A stretch of DNA of 44,897 bases from a virus (IMGVR_UViG_3300027748_000001:1-44897); one strand, 5' to 3'. Positions 1-6,022 are shown, counted from the stretch's first letter. Numbers and translations are program-made. The notes: generated by a model from the sequence alone, not told the origin.

Positions 1-50
1 CTCCTACTGCTCCCGCTGCTCCGACTGCTCCTACTGCTCCCGCTGCTCCG
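1..50. repeat. Terminal direct repeat, left copy
   Basis: Bases 1-50 are identical to bases 44848-44897. Both copies lie in the triplet-repeat gene and are in the same codon phase, so the overlap probably marks circular closure or a terminally redundant or permuted genome. Because it sits in tandem repeat, the true number of repeat units may be mis-assembled. Confidence 0.95.
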
Positions 51-133
51 GCTGCTCCGACTGCTCCTACTGCTCCCGCTGCTCCGACTGCTACGGCTGC
101 TCCTACTGCTCCGACTGCTCCCGCTGCTCCCGC
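1..133 (+). repeat. 9-nt tandem repeat TGC-TCC-NNN (left part)
   Basis: The unit is TGC TCC followed by CGC, GAC, TAC or GGC, with two units reading TGC TAC GGC or similar. The same array starts at 44756 on the other side of the junction. It encodes the Cys-Ser-x solenoid. Confidence 0.95.
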
Positions 134-478
134 CTAAAAAATAGTCGGCCAACTGACGCCGTAAAAGTATCAGTGCCTATCATCGAGAACATCCATCAGA
201 AAGTTTACGAAGCAGCATCAAATCCAAAAGCGTTGGATATGTCAACTTGGCATACATGCCAAAACACTCATTGCCGAGCTGGATGGGTTGTAACCTTGGC
301 AGGGATAGAAGGGAAAAAGCTTGAGGAGTTTTTCGACACGCCACTAGCAGCCATGAAGATTTATGATGCAAGCTCGTCACTGCCGAAAGTATCTCCAGTC
401 CGCTTCTTTGAAACGAACGAGATTGCGTTAGTCGACATGAAACGCATGGCCGAGATGGAGAAAGCGAGCCACAAATGA
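1..478 (+). CDS. Cys-Ser-x triplet-repeat protein, C-terminal part (gene continues from 44657 across the contig junction)
   Basis: The frame is open from base 2, reads Ser-Tyr-Cys-Ser-Arg-Cys-Ser-Asp and so on to base 133, then continues without a stop into a folded-looking domain of about 110 residues. That domain carries MSTWHTCQNTHCRAGWVV followed by LAGIEGKK, then NEIALVDMKRMAEME. With the 50-base terminal overlap merged, the frame joins exactly to the start at 44657, giving about 222 residues. A GTG at 173 could give a repeat-free 101-residue product, but the in-frame repeat argues for the longer gene. I recognise the combination of a Cys-rich triplet repeat with an IHQxVYxAAS / WHTCxxTHCRAGWVV domain from other phage and bacterial proteins; its function is unknown. 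The stop overlaps the next start (475) as ATGA. Confidence 0.85.
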   Translation, partial: SYCSRCSDCSYCSRCSGCSDCSYCSRCSDCYGCSYCSDCSRCSRLKNSRPTDAVKVSVPIIENIHQKVYEAASNPKALDMSTWHTCQNTHCRAGWVVTLAGIEGKKLEEFFDTPLAAMKIYDASSSLPKVSPVRFFETNEIALVDMKRMAEMEKASHK

Positions 479-942
479 CCGGCCACTATCAAGACGGCGA
501 GTTTATCGAAACCTACGTGGCTCCGGCGTGCGGCCACGAGATGTTTGACGAGTCCGAGATCGACGAAGAGGGACGCTGTGTGAATTGTTCAGATTTGAGC
601 GGCGGGAGTAGGCCGAAGCCGAGTAATCCTCTGATAGAGGAGAGTAGCGCCCCGCCCGCTCAACTCGGGGCTACCAACGAGTTATCTGGTAGCAACATTT
701 TGAGCGCGGTTGTGCTACCCGAGCCAACGCATTCTGAAGGGACAGCGAAAGCCCTAACTTCGGGCGAAGGCGAAGCGCTAGGAGTACCACGAGGGGGAAA
801 CCCTGAATCTAGCGGCGCTCAAAACCTTTCCGACATCCGCGATCTACAGCACAAGCTAGGAGCCGAAGCTGCCGGGCTAGTCTGGGCATTGAAACAACTG
901 GATAAGTATTTTAGGACACGAAACACCGAAGCCGAGGAATAG
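475..942 (+). CDS. Hypothetical protein with N-terminal Cys-His cluster
   Basis: 155 residues; the ATG overlaps the previous stop as ATGA, so the two are probably translationally coupled. The first 40 residues hold CGHEMFDESE and CVNCSDL, a CGH...CVNC arrangement that could bind one zinc. The middle is Ser/Pro/Gly-rich and likely disordered, and the last 35 residues look helical (LQHKLGAEAAGLVWALKQL). Function not recognised. Confidence 0.7.
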   Translation: MTGHYQDGEFIETYVAPACGHEMFDESEIDEEGRCVNCSDLSGGSRPKPSNPLIEESSAPPAQLGATNELSGSNILSAVVLPEPTHSEGTAKALTSGEGEALGVPRGGNPESSGAQNLSDIRDLQHKLGAEAAGLVWALKQLDKYFRTRNTEAEE

Positions 943-967
943 ATAGCACGTAAAAAGTGAGGTAAAC

Positions 968-1387
968 ATGATAGTAATAGCCAGCAAAGAAGAAAAAGAA
1001 ATACTCCGTCACCTACGCGAGATTGGAGGAGTTGAGAAGGTCAGTAATTTGACCGAACAGATCGTAACTCTAAAACGACAGATTAGCGATCTCGAAATAT
1101 CCAAGTCCAAGAAGCAAGAAGAGTTCGACAAACAAGAGCGCGAGCTTCGGCACATGATCGGACTCGAAAAGAAACGGCAAGAATTCGAGATTGAACAAGC
1201 CAAGCGGGAGACGACCGTGAAAGTCCGCGAGGAAAACTTAGACGCGGACAAGAAGCGTTTCGAAGGCCAAATGCAGTTTCACGACAAGCGATTCACGGCT
1301 GAAGTCGGCTATCTAAAAGAGATGTTGACAGACATTCTGGGGCGACTGCCCAACATCAATGTGTCAGTCAAAAGGGGAGGAAAATAA
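968..1387 (+). CDS. Hypothetical coiled-coil protein
   Basis: 139 residues; the ATG is preceded by a GAGG Shine-Dalgarno sequence. Residues 25-105 are almost entirely charged with heptad-like spacing and rich in Lys/Glu/Gln/Arg, typical of a long coiled coil. The C-terminus ends in a short hydrophobic then basic segment. No enzymatic motif is visible. It lies between small early genes; a structural or scaffolding role is possible but unproven. Confidence 0.75.
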   Translation: MIVIASKEEKEILRHLREIGGVEKVSNLTEQIVTLKRQISDLEISKSKKQEEFDKQERELRHMIGLEKKRQEFEIEQAKRETTVKVREENLDADKKRFEGQMQFHDKRFTAEVGYLKEMLTDILGRLPNINVSVKRGGK

Positions 1388-1390
1388 ATT

Positions 1391-1618
1391 ATGTTTTTAC
1401 CAGGTTCTATATTACCGTTACCATCATCATCACCTAATCTTGGCACTCTTCTAGGACAACCGTTTGACAATCAACTTGCGCGACAACAAGGATTGTCTGG
1501 CTATCTCGGACTTATCACATCTGCGTCTGTACCTACGCCGATGCCACCTACTACGAGTGAACCAAGCGAGTTTGCGTGGCTACGCCGGAGAATCGCCGAA
1601 ATCGTTTGGAAAAGCTAG
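1391..1618 (+). CDS. Hypothetical small Pro/Ser-rich protein
   Basis: 75 residues; starts 3 bases after the preceding stop with GGAGG about 10 bases upstream, a clear ribosome site. The first 50 residues are rich in Pro, Ser, Leu and Gly and probably disordered; a basic-hydrophobic helix (WLRRRIAEIVWK) closes the protein. No family recognised. Confidence 0.6.
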   Translation: MFLPGSILPLPSSSPNLGTLLGQPFDNQLARQQGLSGYLGLITSASVPTPMPPTTSEPSEFAWLRRRIAEIVWKS

Positions 1619-1619
1619 G

Positions 1620-1685
1620 ATGAAAAACACTGACGCAGCAGAGCGAGAATCACACGAGGACAGGCCGTTCCGAATTGCGCCGTAA
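1620..1685 (+). CDS. Possible 21-residue microprotein
   Basis: ATG one base after the TAG of the preceding gene, followed by a charged 21-residue frame (MKNTDAAERESHEDRPFRIA). It fills the gap to the next gene at 1689. Only position and coupling support it, so it may be untranslated spacer. Confidence 0.3.
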   Translation: MKNTDAAERESHEDRPFRIAP

Positions 1686-1688
1686 CAA

Positions 1689-2540
1689 ATGTGCATCATG
1701 AACGAAACCACCGAGTCCACAAAAGAATTGGCAGTCGTTAATCCGGCTGACCTTTACCGAATCGCAACCAATGTTGCTGGCGTTTGCGGCGATATTGTCA
1801 AGAAAACCGCGGTTGAGATCAAGGGAAAGAAATACGTGAAAGTTGAAGGCTGGGAAGCAATCGCTGCGGCACATGGTTGTTGTGCTGGAGCCGACTCTGC
1901 CGAGCGCGCTTATGCGAGCGACGGAGCACAGATCGGCTATCAAGCAAAAGGCTACATCCGAAATAGCCGGGGCGAGATCATCGGTACTGGAGACGGATTT
2001 GTCGGGTTTGATGAATTGGACAAGTACGGAAAACAAACCTGGGGAAGCCGTCCAGAGTATGCAGGCCGAGCAATGGCTCAGACACGCGCCATAAGCAGGG
2101 CTGCGCGCGCCGTATTCGCTCATGTCGTCGTTTTGATTGACGCGGGCTTGAGTACTACTCCGGCAGAGGAAGTCCCTCTTGGCGGGTTCGACAACGAGCG
2201 CATTGAGGAACGCCAAGAAGCGCGCGAAAAAGAAGCCGCAACCGCATCCAGAGGACTAGAAAAAGTAGAACAGAATCCGACGAATTGGCAAGATTACGTA
2301 CTCCATTTCAGTAAGAACAAAGGGAAACGACTAGCCGAACTAAGCCAAAAACAACTTCATTGGTATGCGCACGATTGGGCAGACAAGAAACTGGCCGAAG
2401 TCGCCGAAGGCAAAGAAATCCGAAAAGATGACGCCGCGCTAATCAAAGCCTTGATGGAATATCGGCGAGAGAGCGAAGCTTTCCGTGCAAAACAAGAGAT
2501 GGATCAACGAGAATATGAAGAGGAGAAAATTCCGTTTTGA
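1689..2540 (+). CDS. Putative ssDNA-annealing/binding protein with ExoX-like C-terminal module
   Basis: 283 residues; an alternative ATG lies at 1698. The N-terminal domain (about 15-165) has KKYVKVEGWEAIAAAHGC, then RPEYAGRAMAQTRAISRAAR, a pattern I associate with phage recombination or ssDNA-annealing-type proteins; this assignment is inference. Residues about 195-255 (NWQDYVLHFSKNKGKRLAEL) resemble the small ExoX-like C-terminal module found on many DNA-processing proteins. The protein ends EYEEEKIPF, an acidic tail with terminal IPF like the partner-binding tip of bacterial SSB. It may be the main recombination protein of this phage. A -35-like TTGACA for the next gene overlaps its stop codon. 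Confidence 0.7.
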   Translation: MCIMNETTESTKELAVVNPADLYRIATNVAGVCGDIVKKTAVEIKGKKYVKVEGWEAIAAAHGCCAGADSAERAYASDGAQIGYQAKGYIRNSRGEIIGTGDGFVGFDELDKYGKQTWGSRPEYAGRAMAQTRAISRAARAVFAHVVVLIDAGLSTTPAEEVPLGGFDNERIEERQEAREKEAATASRGLEKVEQNPTNWQDYVLHFSKNKGKRLAELSQKQLHWYAHDWADKKLAEVAEGKEIRKDDAALIKALMEYRRESEAFRAKQEMDQREYEEEKIPF

Positions 2541-2565
2541 CAATCAGTGAAATAGCCTCTAGTGT
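2537..2565 (+). promoter_or_regulatory. Promoter TTGACA-17-TAGTGT for the HNH gene at 2572
   Basis: A perfect TTGACA at 2537-2542, a 17-bp spacer and TAGTGT at 2560-2565. Only 6 bases separate the -10 from the ATG at 2572, so transcription should start at or next to the start codon (leaderless mRNA). Two other genes in the window have the same geometry (8065 and 43189). Confidence 0.55.
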
Positions 2566-2571
2566 TGTGAC

Positions 2572-3084
2572 ATGAAAATATGTTTCAAATGCCATTCTAA
2601 ATTGCCATTATCCCAATTCTACAAGCATCCCAAAATGACAGACGGTCACTTAGGAAAATGTAAGATGTGCGCCCGAAAGGATACATCTGAACGCGTTGCG
2701 CTTTTGAACGCCACCGACTTAGACTGGATTCTAGCTGAGAGAGAACGGAGTCGCACCAAGGCAGCACGACAGCGAGCTAACGGGAAAGTACAAAAAAATC
2801 GGTACATTTCGATAAAACGATATCGGCTTAGAAATCCGCTAAAATGGGCGGCAATTTGCATAGCGAATAATGCAATACAGTCGGGACGATTACACAGACA
2901 AGGTTGCGAAATCTGCGGAGAGCGTGCACATAAGCACCACGACGATTACGCTAAACCGTTGGAAGTCCGATGGCTTTGTCCGAAGCACCACGGGGAACAC
3001 CATACAGCAATACGAACGAATCAAATAATCAACCATTTCAAAAATGGAAACCGGCAACTGATTTTGGACGAGGAAGGCAAATGA
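2572..3084 (+). CDS. HNH-type endonuclease with N-terminal zinc ribbon
   Basis: 170 residues. Residues 4-36 hold CFKCHSKLP...CKMCARK, a four-Cys zinc ribbon common at the front of phage HNH proteins. A basic linker follows, then the nuclease-like core CEICGERAHKHHDDY...WLCPKHHGEHH (about 118-147), whose paired CxxC and CxxH ligands and HH residues fit an HNH/beta-beta-alpha-metal fold. It is probably a free-standing mobile endonuclease. It has its own TTGACA promoter, unlike its coupled neighbours, which fits insertion as an independent unit. Confidence 0.8.
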   Translation: MKICFKCHSKLPLSQFYKHPKMTDGHLGKCKMCARKDTSERVALLNATDLDWILAERERSRTKAARQRANGKVQKNRYISIKRYRLRNPLKWAAICIANNAIQSGRLHRQGCEICGERAHKHHDDYAKPLEVRWLCPKHHGEHHTAIRTNQIINHFKNGNRQLILDEEGK

Positions 3085-3344
3085 AAATGAGAGTAATCGA
3101 ACTTTTGGTTTTAGCTTGCTTCCTTCTTTCGGGCATATCTCTTTTGGTAATCATTTTCGAAGATGATACGCGCAATAAAGACCCACGTAACGCATTCTTT
3201 AAGCCGCCTTATGTAAGAATCACGGATAAAGAAGGCAATATCAGCCTGATGCCGTTTGAAAAAGCGTTACGACAATCTGGCAACGTCCAAATCCAGTTGT
3301 TTCCAGGAGTTTACAACACCAAATGGGAAGTTGGACTCAAATGA
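3081..3344 (+). CDS. Small single-pass membrane protein
   Basis: 87 residues from the ATG that overlaps the preceding stop. Residues 3-27 form one hydrophobic helix (VIELLVLACFLLSGISLLVI), followed by a soluble domain with many Asp, Lys and aromatic residues, so the tail could face either side of the inner membrane. No family recognised. Confidence 0.65.
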   Translation: MKMRVIELLVLACFLLSGISLLVIIFEDDTRNKDPRNAFFKPPYVRITDKEGNISLMPFEKALRQSGNVQIQLFPGVYNTKWEVGLK

Positions 3345-3703
3345 GCTTAGCCGATCACAGCGACAGCCAGCGAGTAGCCGACCGACTAAAATCATCTACG
3401 CGCCAACTGCATAAACTGGCCACTCAAGTCGGACATGCTAAAATGGTACGGGAATACGACGCAGATAGGAGAAAGGCAATTCTGAGCGTTGAAGTCGTCA
3501 AAGAGCTTAAAAATGGCCAAACAGCAACTGCCGCAGAGCACTTGGCACGATCCTCAGCAACTTATGGCGTAAAATTGCAGGAACTTTCGGTGCAATATGA
3601 CGAGGCCGAGCGGATCATTGCCGAATGGTCAGCGACCCAAGCGAGCTTCGAATGTGCCCGCAGCCTTTTAAGTTTCGAGAAAGCCACGATGAGAGACTTG
3701 TAG
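3341..3703 (+). CDS. Hypothetical helical protein
   Basis: 120 residues from the ATG that overlaps the upstream stop as ATGA. Predicted largely alpha-helical and highly charged (AERIIAEWSATQASFECARS near the C-terminus). No motif recognised. Coupled to the small membrane protein upstream and followed after 14 bases by a Lar-like gene. Confidence 0.6.
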   Translation: MSLADHSDSQRVADRLKSSTRQLHKLATQVGHAKMVREYDADRRKAILSVEVVKELKNGQTATAAEHLARSSATYGVKLQELSVQYDEAERIIAEWSATQASFECARSLLSFEKATMRDL

Positions 3704-3717
3704 AGCGCAAAGAACGG

Positions 3718-3927
3718 ATGAAAACAAAACTGTCAAAGCTTTTGAAATGCCCATTTTGTGGATCAGCGAAGATAGAACGAATGACCAGATTGAAACCAGC
3801 AACTTCCTTCAATTACTTCATTGCTTGCGATTCTTGTTATGCTCAGACCAATTTCTTTTCCACTATGGAAGAAGCGGTTCAAGCTTGGAATCGACGAAGC
3901 CTTTATGAAAAAGTCTTCTCTCGCTAA
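3718..3927 (+). CDS. Lar-like zinc-ribbon protein (restriction alleviation family)
   Basis: 69 residues from ATG 3718. KCPFCGSAKIE near residues 10-20, then ACDSCYAQTNF and EEAVQAWNRR at the end match the usual Lar architecture: CPxCG, CxxC, A(V)xxWNRR. In coliphages Lar-type proteins ease type I restriction; here the function is inferred from the family only. A longer in-frame start at 3625 would run through the upstream gene and is less likely. Its 3' end overlaps the HNH gene at 3905 by 23 bases. Confidence 0.8.
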   Translation: MKTKLSKLLKCPFCGSAKIERMTRLKPATSFNYFIACDSCYAQTNFFSTMEEAVQAWNRRSLYEKVFSR

Positions 3928-4174
3928 AGTAAGCCCTAAACGCGCCGCTCAACTCCGCCAATACAAAGCGGTTCGTGGATTATTCTTGCAAGCGCATCCT
4001 TTCTGTCAGGTCATAGGCTGCGCTCCCTTGTGCGCTACAGATGTTCATCACCGAAGAGGCCGGTGGGGAAAGCGGTTGCTGGATAAAACGCAATTTGTGG
4101 CCATATGTAGGTTCTGTCATTGGAAAATTCACGACCATCCAGCTTGGGCTAGAGAGCAGGGGTTGCTGCTATGA
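3905..4174 (+). CDS. Short HNH-like nuclease
   Basis: 89 residues from ATG 3905. The core reads HPFCQVIGCAP..., then DVHHRRGR and AICRFCHWKIHDHPAW, with Cys pairs and the HH/H residues of a minimal HNH domain. Such small HNH proteins are common in phages and may act in recombination or packaging or as mobile nucleases; which applies cannot be told here. Coupled by ATGA to the next gene. Confidence 0.75.
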   Translation: MKKSSLAKVSPKRAAQLRQYKAVRGLFLQAHPFCQVIGCAPLCATDVHHRRGRWGKRLLDKTQFVAICRFCHWKIHDHPAWAREQGLLL

Positions 4175-4320
4175 AAGCAGAGCAATGGATACTTTTAATT
4201 CCAGCGGTGCTATTTTTTGTGATGTCATCCAGTTTCACTTTAGCTAAATCATATGCAGCTGCTGTTTGGTCATTTGGAGCTGGACTGTGTTCTTTGGCAA
4301 TCTTTCTCAAAATTCCATGA
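4171..4320 (+). CDS. Two-helix membrane microprotein
   Basis: 49 residues. The ATG overlaps the previous stop and the TGA overlaps the next ATG, so it sits in an unbroken ATGA chain. Two hydrophobic stretches (QWILLIPAVLFFVMSS and a C-terminal GAGLCSLAIFL) are separated by a short Lys-containing turn. Perhaps an inner-membrane hairpin. Function unknown. Confidence 0.6.
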   Translation: MKAEQWILLIPAVLFFVMSSSFTLAKSYAAAVWSFGAGLCSLAIFLKIP

Positions 4321-4733
4321 AACCCCCATTTCTACCGCCAAACTTCGTGAAGTGTATTTCCCCGGCCCGCCGTAAAGAGCTTGGCGTGCTCACACCGGAG
4401 GAGGCACTCGCGAAGTCAGAAGTGAAATCCGAGCGGGATTTACACAAGTTGATCCGTGGGTTGCTCGGCATCAAAGGGATCGAGTTCATCGAGAGCCGAA
4501 TGGACAAAAGGACGACCCAGAAGCGCGGGGTAGCCGATTTTATCTTTTCGGTTGACGTTGAAGGGTTCGCCGTTGCCTGTTGCTGGGAATGTAAATATGA
4601 CGGAGGAGATTTAACCATTGAGCAAGCCCAAATGTTTCTTCGTATGAGTAAGTTGCCGAATCATTGGCGTTGCCGGGTAATTAGAAGCTTCGACCACGCT
4701 GTTTTTGAATTGGAAGAGCTGGGGATTACATGA
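4317..4733 (+). CDS. VRR-NUC-type PD-(D/E)XK nuclease
   Basis: 138 residues from the ATGA-coupled ATG. An N-terminal helix (SERDLHKLIRGLL) supplies a conserved Glu. RGVADFIF and, after a strand, WECKYDGGDLTIEQAQMFLR give the D...ExK triad and following QAQ helix of VRR-NUC proteins, which cut branched DNA or act like Holliday-junction resolvases. Size fits stand-alone phage VRR-NUC enzymes. It may resolve replication or packaging intermediates. Confidence 0.85.
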   Translation: MKPPFLPPNFVKCISPARRKELGVLTPEEALAKSEVKSERDLHKLIRGLLGIKGIEFIESRMDKRTTQKRGVADFIFSVDVEGFAVACCWECKYDGGDLTIEQAQMFLRMSKLPNHWRCRVIRSFDHAVFELEELGIT

Positions 4734-4864
4734 AACGCTGCTGGTTCTTCCATAAGTGGTCAAAATGGGAAAGGGTTTGGAATGACGGTTGGATTCAAAT
4801 GCGCCGGGTCTGCCTTCGTTGCGGTTACACGCAGATAGCTAAAGTTTGGCCTCCTCCTTTATGA
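4730..4864 (+). CDS. Zinc-ribbon-like microprotein
   Basis: 44 residues, ATGA-coupled on both sides. Begins MKRCWFFHKWSKWERVW and has RRVCLRCGYTQ in the second half. The Trp-rich start plus CxxCG is a pattern I recognise from short unannotated phage proteins. Four potential ligands (Cys, His, CxxC) could hold one zinc. Function unknown. Confidence 0.65.
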   Translation: MKRCWFFHKWSKWERVWNDGWIQMRRVCLRCGYTQIAKVWPPPL

Positions 4865-4917
4865 ACAAAACACCGACTCCGAATCGCTCCGCGCACACGA
4901 GGAAACAGGCATGGTGA
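4861..4917 (+). CDS. Possible 18-residue coupling peptide
   Basis: A short frame (MNKTPTPNRSAHTRKQAW) whose ATG overlaps the upstream stop and whose stop lies just inside the next gene (4911). It may be a real peptide or only a device that carries ribosomes to the SET gene. Confidence 0.35.
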   Translation: MNKTPTPNRSAHTRKQAW

Positions 4918-5213
4918 ATGCACAGTTACACCAAATCGCCTTTTCTGGACTTGAAAATATCCGGTACTCGCCGTCTCCTATTCACGGCACAGGATCGTTC
5001 GCCACGCGTAAGATTCACGAGGGCGAGGGCGTATTCCTGCCGTGGACGCCGGAAGATCAAGAAGTCTTCATCAACCACGCAGACAGCCCCAACTGCGCCC
5101 GTTCGAAAACTAAATTGTGGCCGTTCGCTCTTCGAGACATTCAGGAAGGCGAAGAGATTACTGAAGATTATCGGTTGCTTAGATTATTCGACATGGAAGT
5201 GAATTTCCCTTGA
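4911..5213 (+). CDS. Minimal SET-domain protein (putative protein lysine methyltransferase)
   Basis: 100 residues. Three SET hallmarks occur in order: HGTGSFATRKI (25-35, SAM-binding HGxGxFA), NHADSPN (55-61, counterpart of NHSCxPN) and GEEITEDY (80-87, counterpart of GEELTxDY). SET enzymes transfer methyl from SAM to protein lysines. This one lacks pre-SET and post-SET parts and is shorter than usual, but the pseudoknot-forming motifs are present. It closes the coupled chain from 3905. The target could be a host or phage protein; no data here. A TTGACA begins at its stop codon. Confidence 0.8.
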   Translation: MVNAQLHQIAFSGLENIRYSPSPIHGTGSFATRKIHEGEGVFLPWTPEDQEVFINHADSPNCARSKTKLWPFALRDIQEGEEITEDYRLLRLFDMEVNFP

Positions 5214-5252
5214 CAAGATGATTTGCCCTCTCCAAAGTGAACGTCGGACATT

Positions 5253-5269
5253 GCCTGTTCTGAACAGGC
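5253..5269. promoter_or_regulatory. Perfect palindrome, possible operator
   Basis: GCCTGTTC-T-GAACAGGC, two 8-base arms around one base, lies directly against the -35 of the promoter at 5270. Its position suggests a repressor site, perhaps SOS-like (CTGT...ACAG), though the spacing is not that of the E. coli LexA box. It is not followed by a T tract, so it is unlikely to be a terminator. Confidence 0.5.
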
Positions 5270-5298
5270 TTGACACAAATGAAAACATTCCTGATATT
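5270..5298 (+). promoter_or_regulatory. Promoter TTGACA-17-GATATT
   Basis: Consensus -35 at 5270-5275, exact 17-bp spacer, and GATATT (4 of 6) at 5293-5298. The predicted start, about 7 bases later, is the first base of the stem of the candidate small RNA. A second TTGACA lies 60 bp upstream at 5210-5215 with a weaker CAAAGT at 17 bp. Confidence 0.6.
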
Positions 5299-5303
5299 TC
5301 GAA

Positions 5304-5390
5304 AGCCACTCAGGAGAGATGCGCAAGGTTGGCCGTGCGCATTTCGGGTTCGTCTTGTGTCAAACCTTTCAGACCTGAGTGGCTCTTTTT
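5304..5390 (+). ncRNA. Candidate phage small RNA with terminator stem
   Basis: AGCCACTCAGG (5304-5314) is fully complementary to CCTGAGTGGCT (5374-5384), and a C plus five Ts follows. Inside lies a second perfect stem ATGCGCA / TGCGCAT (5319-5325 / 5336-5342), and GGTT / AACC (5347-5350 / 5363-5366) can form a third. AAGGTT in the P2 loop can alternatively pair with AACCTT at 5363-5368. A promoter ends 6 bases before the first stem base. Promoter, closed terminal stem and T tract together fit a small RNA of about 85 nt better than a simple terminator. A 19-codon frame starting at 5319 overlaps the stems and is probably incidental. No known RNA family recognised. Confidence 0.55.
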
Positions 5391-5692
5391 GCCCTGCAGT
5401 GTCTCCTATCACCGCGCCAGGGTAATTGGCTCGGGTACCGCCTTAAAAGTCAGACCCGGTTCAGCGAGATTTTACGGGAAGCTGGAAACCGATCTTAACC
5501 ATCGGGGCGAACGAGAAAACGTCCGGTTTAGTTTGGAGAGCGCGTTCTGCCAAGCGAGGGCGTGAGTAAAGATGAAACGTCACGGAAACTTCATCTCAAG
5601 GGAAGCAGCAAGCGGTACCAGAAAGGCTGAAATCACCAAAAGTGGTGATAAAAGTCTCGTTTTGCTTAAACTCAGGGAAGCAGCTCTAAGAC
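5391..5692 (+). other. Gene-free region with several hairpins, upstream of an HNH gene
   Basis: No convincing coding frame. Local stems include CCGAT/ATCGG around a CTTAACC loop (about 5489-5505), TTGGAGA/TCT-g-CCAA (about 5533-5552), AGATGAA/TTCATCT (about 5570-5596) and ATCACCA-AAAG-TGGTGAT (about 5632-5649). GGAAGCAGC occurs twice (near 5601 and 5677). The density of hairpins suggests transcribed structured RNA or a regulatory leader. I tested it by eye for tRNA, group I and group II cores without a convincing match. Confidence 0.4.
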
Positions 5693-6022
5693 ATGTTTTC
5701 ATATCAACAGTACCTAGATTCAAATGAATGGAAAAAGATCAAAATTAGAAAAGAAAGATCGGTCAAGAAAAGATGTTCGATCTGCGCAAGCTCAGAAAAG
5801 ATAGACCTGCATCATTTATTTTATCGACCCGCCCTCGATTCAGTTAGAAACTCCGGTCTAAGATGGTTATGCCGACATTGCCACGGCATCGTTCATTCCT
5901 TGAAAAAGTCAGGAGAGCTTCACTTCCCGAAGCCAACGAACCATCATTCTTGCTTCGCAATAACGAAAACGGCAGTGAGAAAACAACTAGGCTTAGGGAA
6001 TCGGAACATGTTCAAGAATTGA
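5693..6022 (+). CDS. HNH endonuclease
   Basis: 109 residues. YQQYLDSNEWKKIKIRK at the N-terminus, then RCSICASSEKIDLHHLFYRP and LRWLCRHCHGIVHSL: CxxC, DLHH, CxxCH and the final H are the metal and catalytic positions of a small HNH domain. Start ATG 5693 has only a weak ribosome site. It follows a gene-free hairpin-rich region and, like the HNH gene at 2572, may be an inserted mobile gene. Confidence 0.85.
   Translation: MFSYQQYLDSNEWKKIKIRKERSVKKRCSICASSEKIDLHHLFYRPALDSVRNSGLRWLCRHCHGIVHSLKKSGELHFPKPTNHHSCFAITKTAVRKQLGLGNRNMFKN

Noticed and set aside
1-133. CRISPR array
   Set aside because: The repeats are contiguous 9-base coding units without spacers.
1-137. Pro/Thr/Ala-rich frame through the terminal repeat
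   Set aside because: It is the out-of-phase reading of the Cys-Ser-x array and stops at 137; simple end-to-end joining without trimming the overlap would falsely create it.
5218-5565. 115-codon forward frame across the sRNA region
   Set aside because: It has no ribosome site, runs through a palindrome, a promoter and stem-loops, and its Arg/Ser/Cys composition is not protein-like.
5391-5692. Group I or II intron or IscB guide RNA
   Set aside because: No convincing P7 or domain V core was found by eye, and the adjacent HNH is only 109 residues; kept as an undefined structured region.
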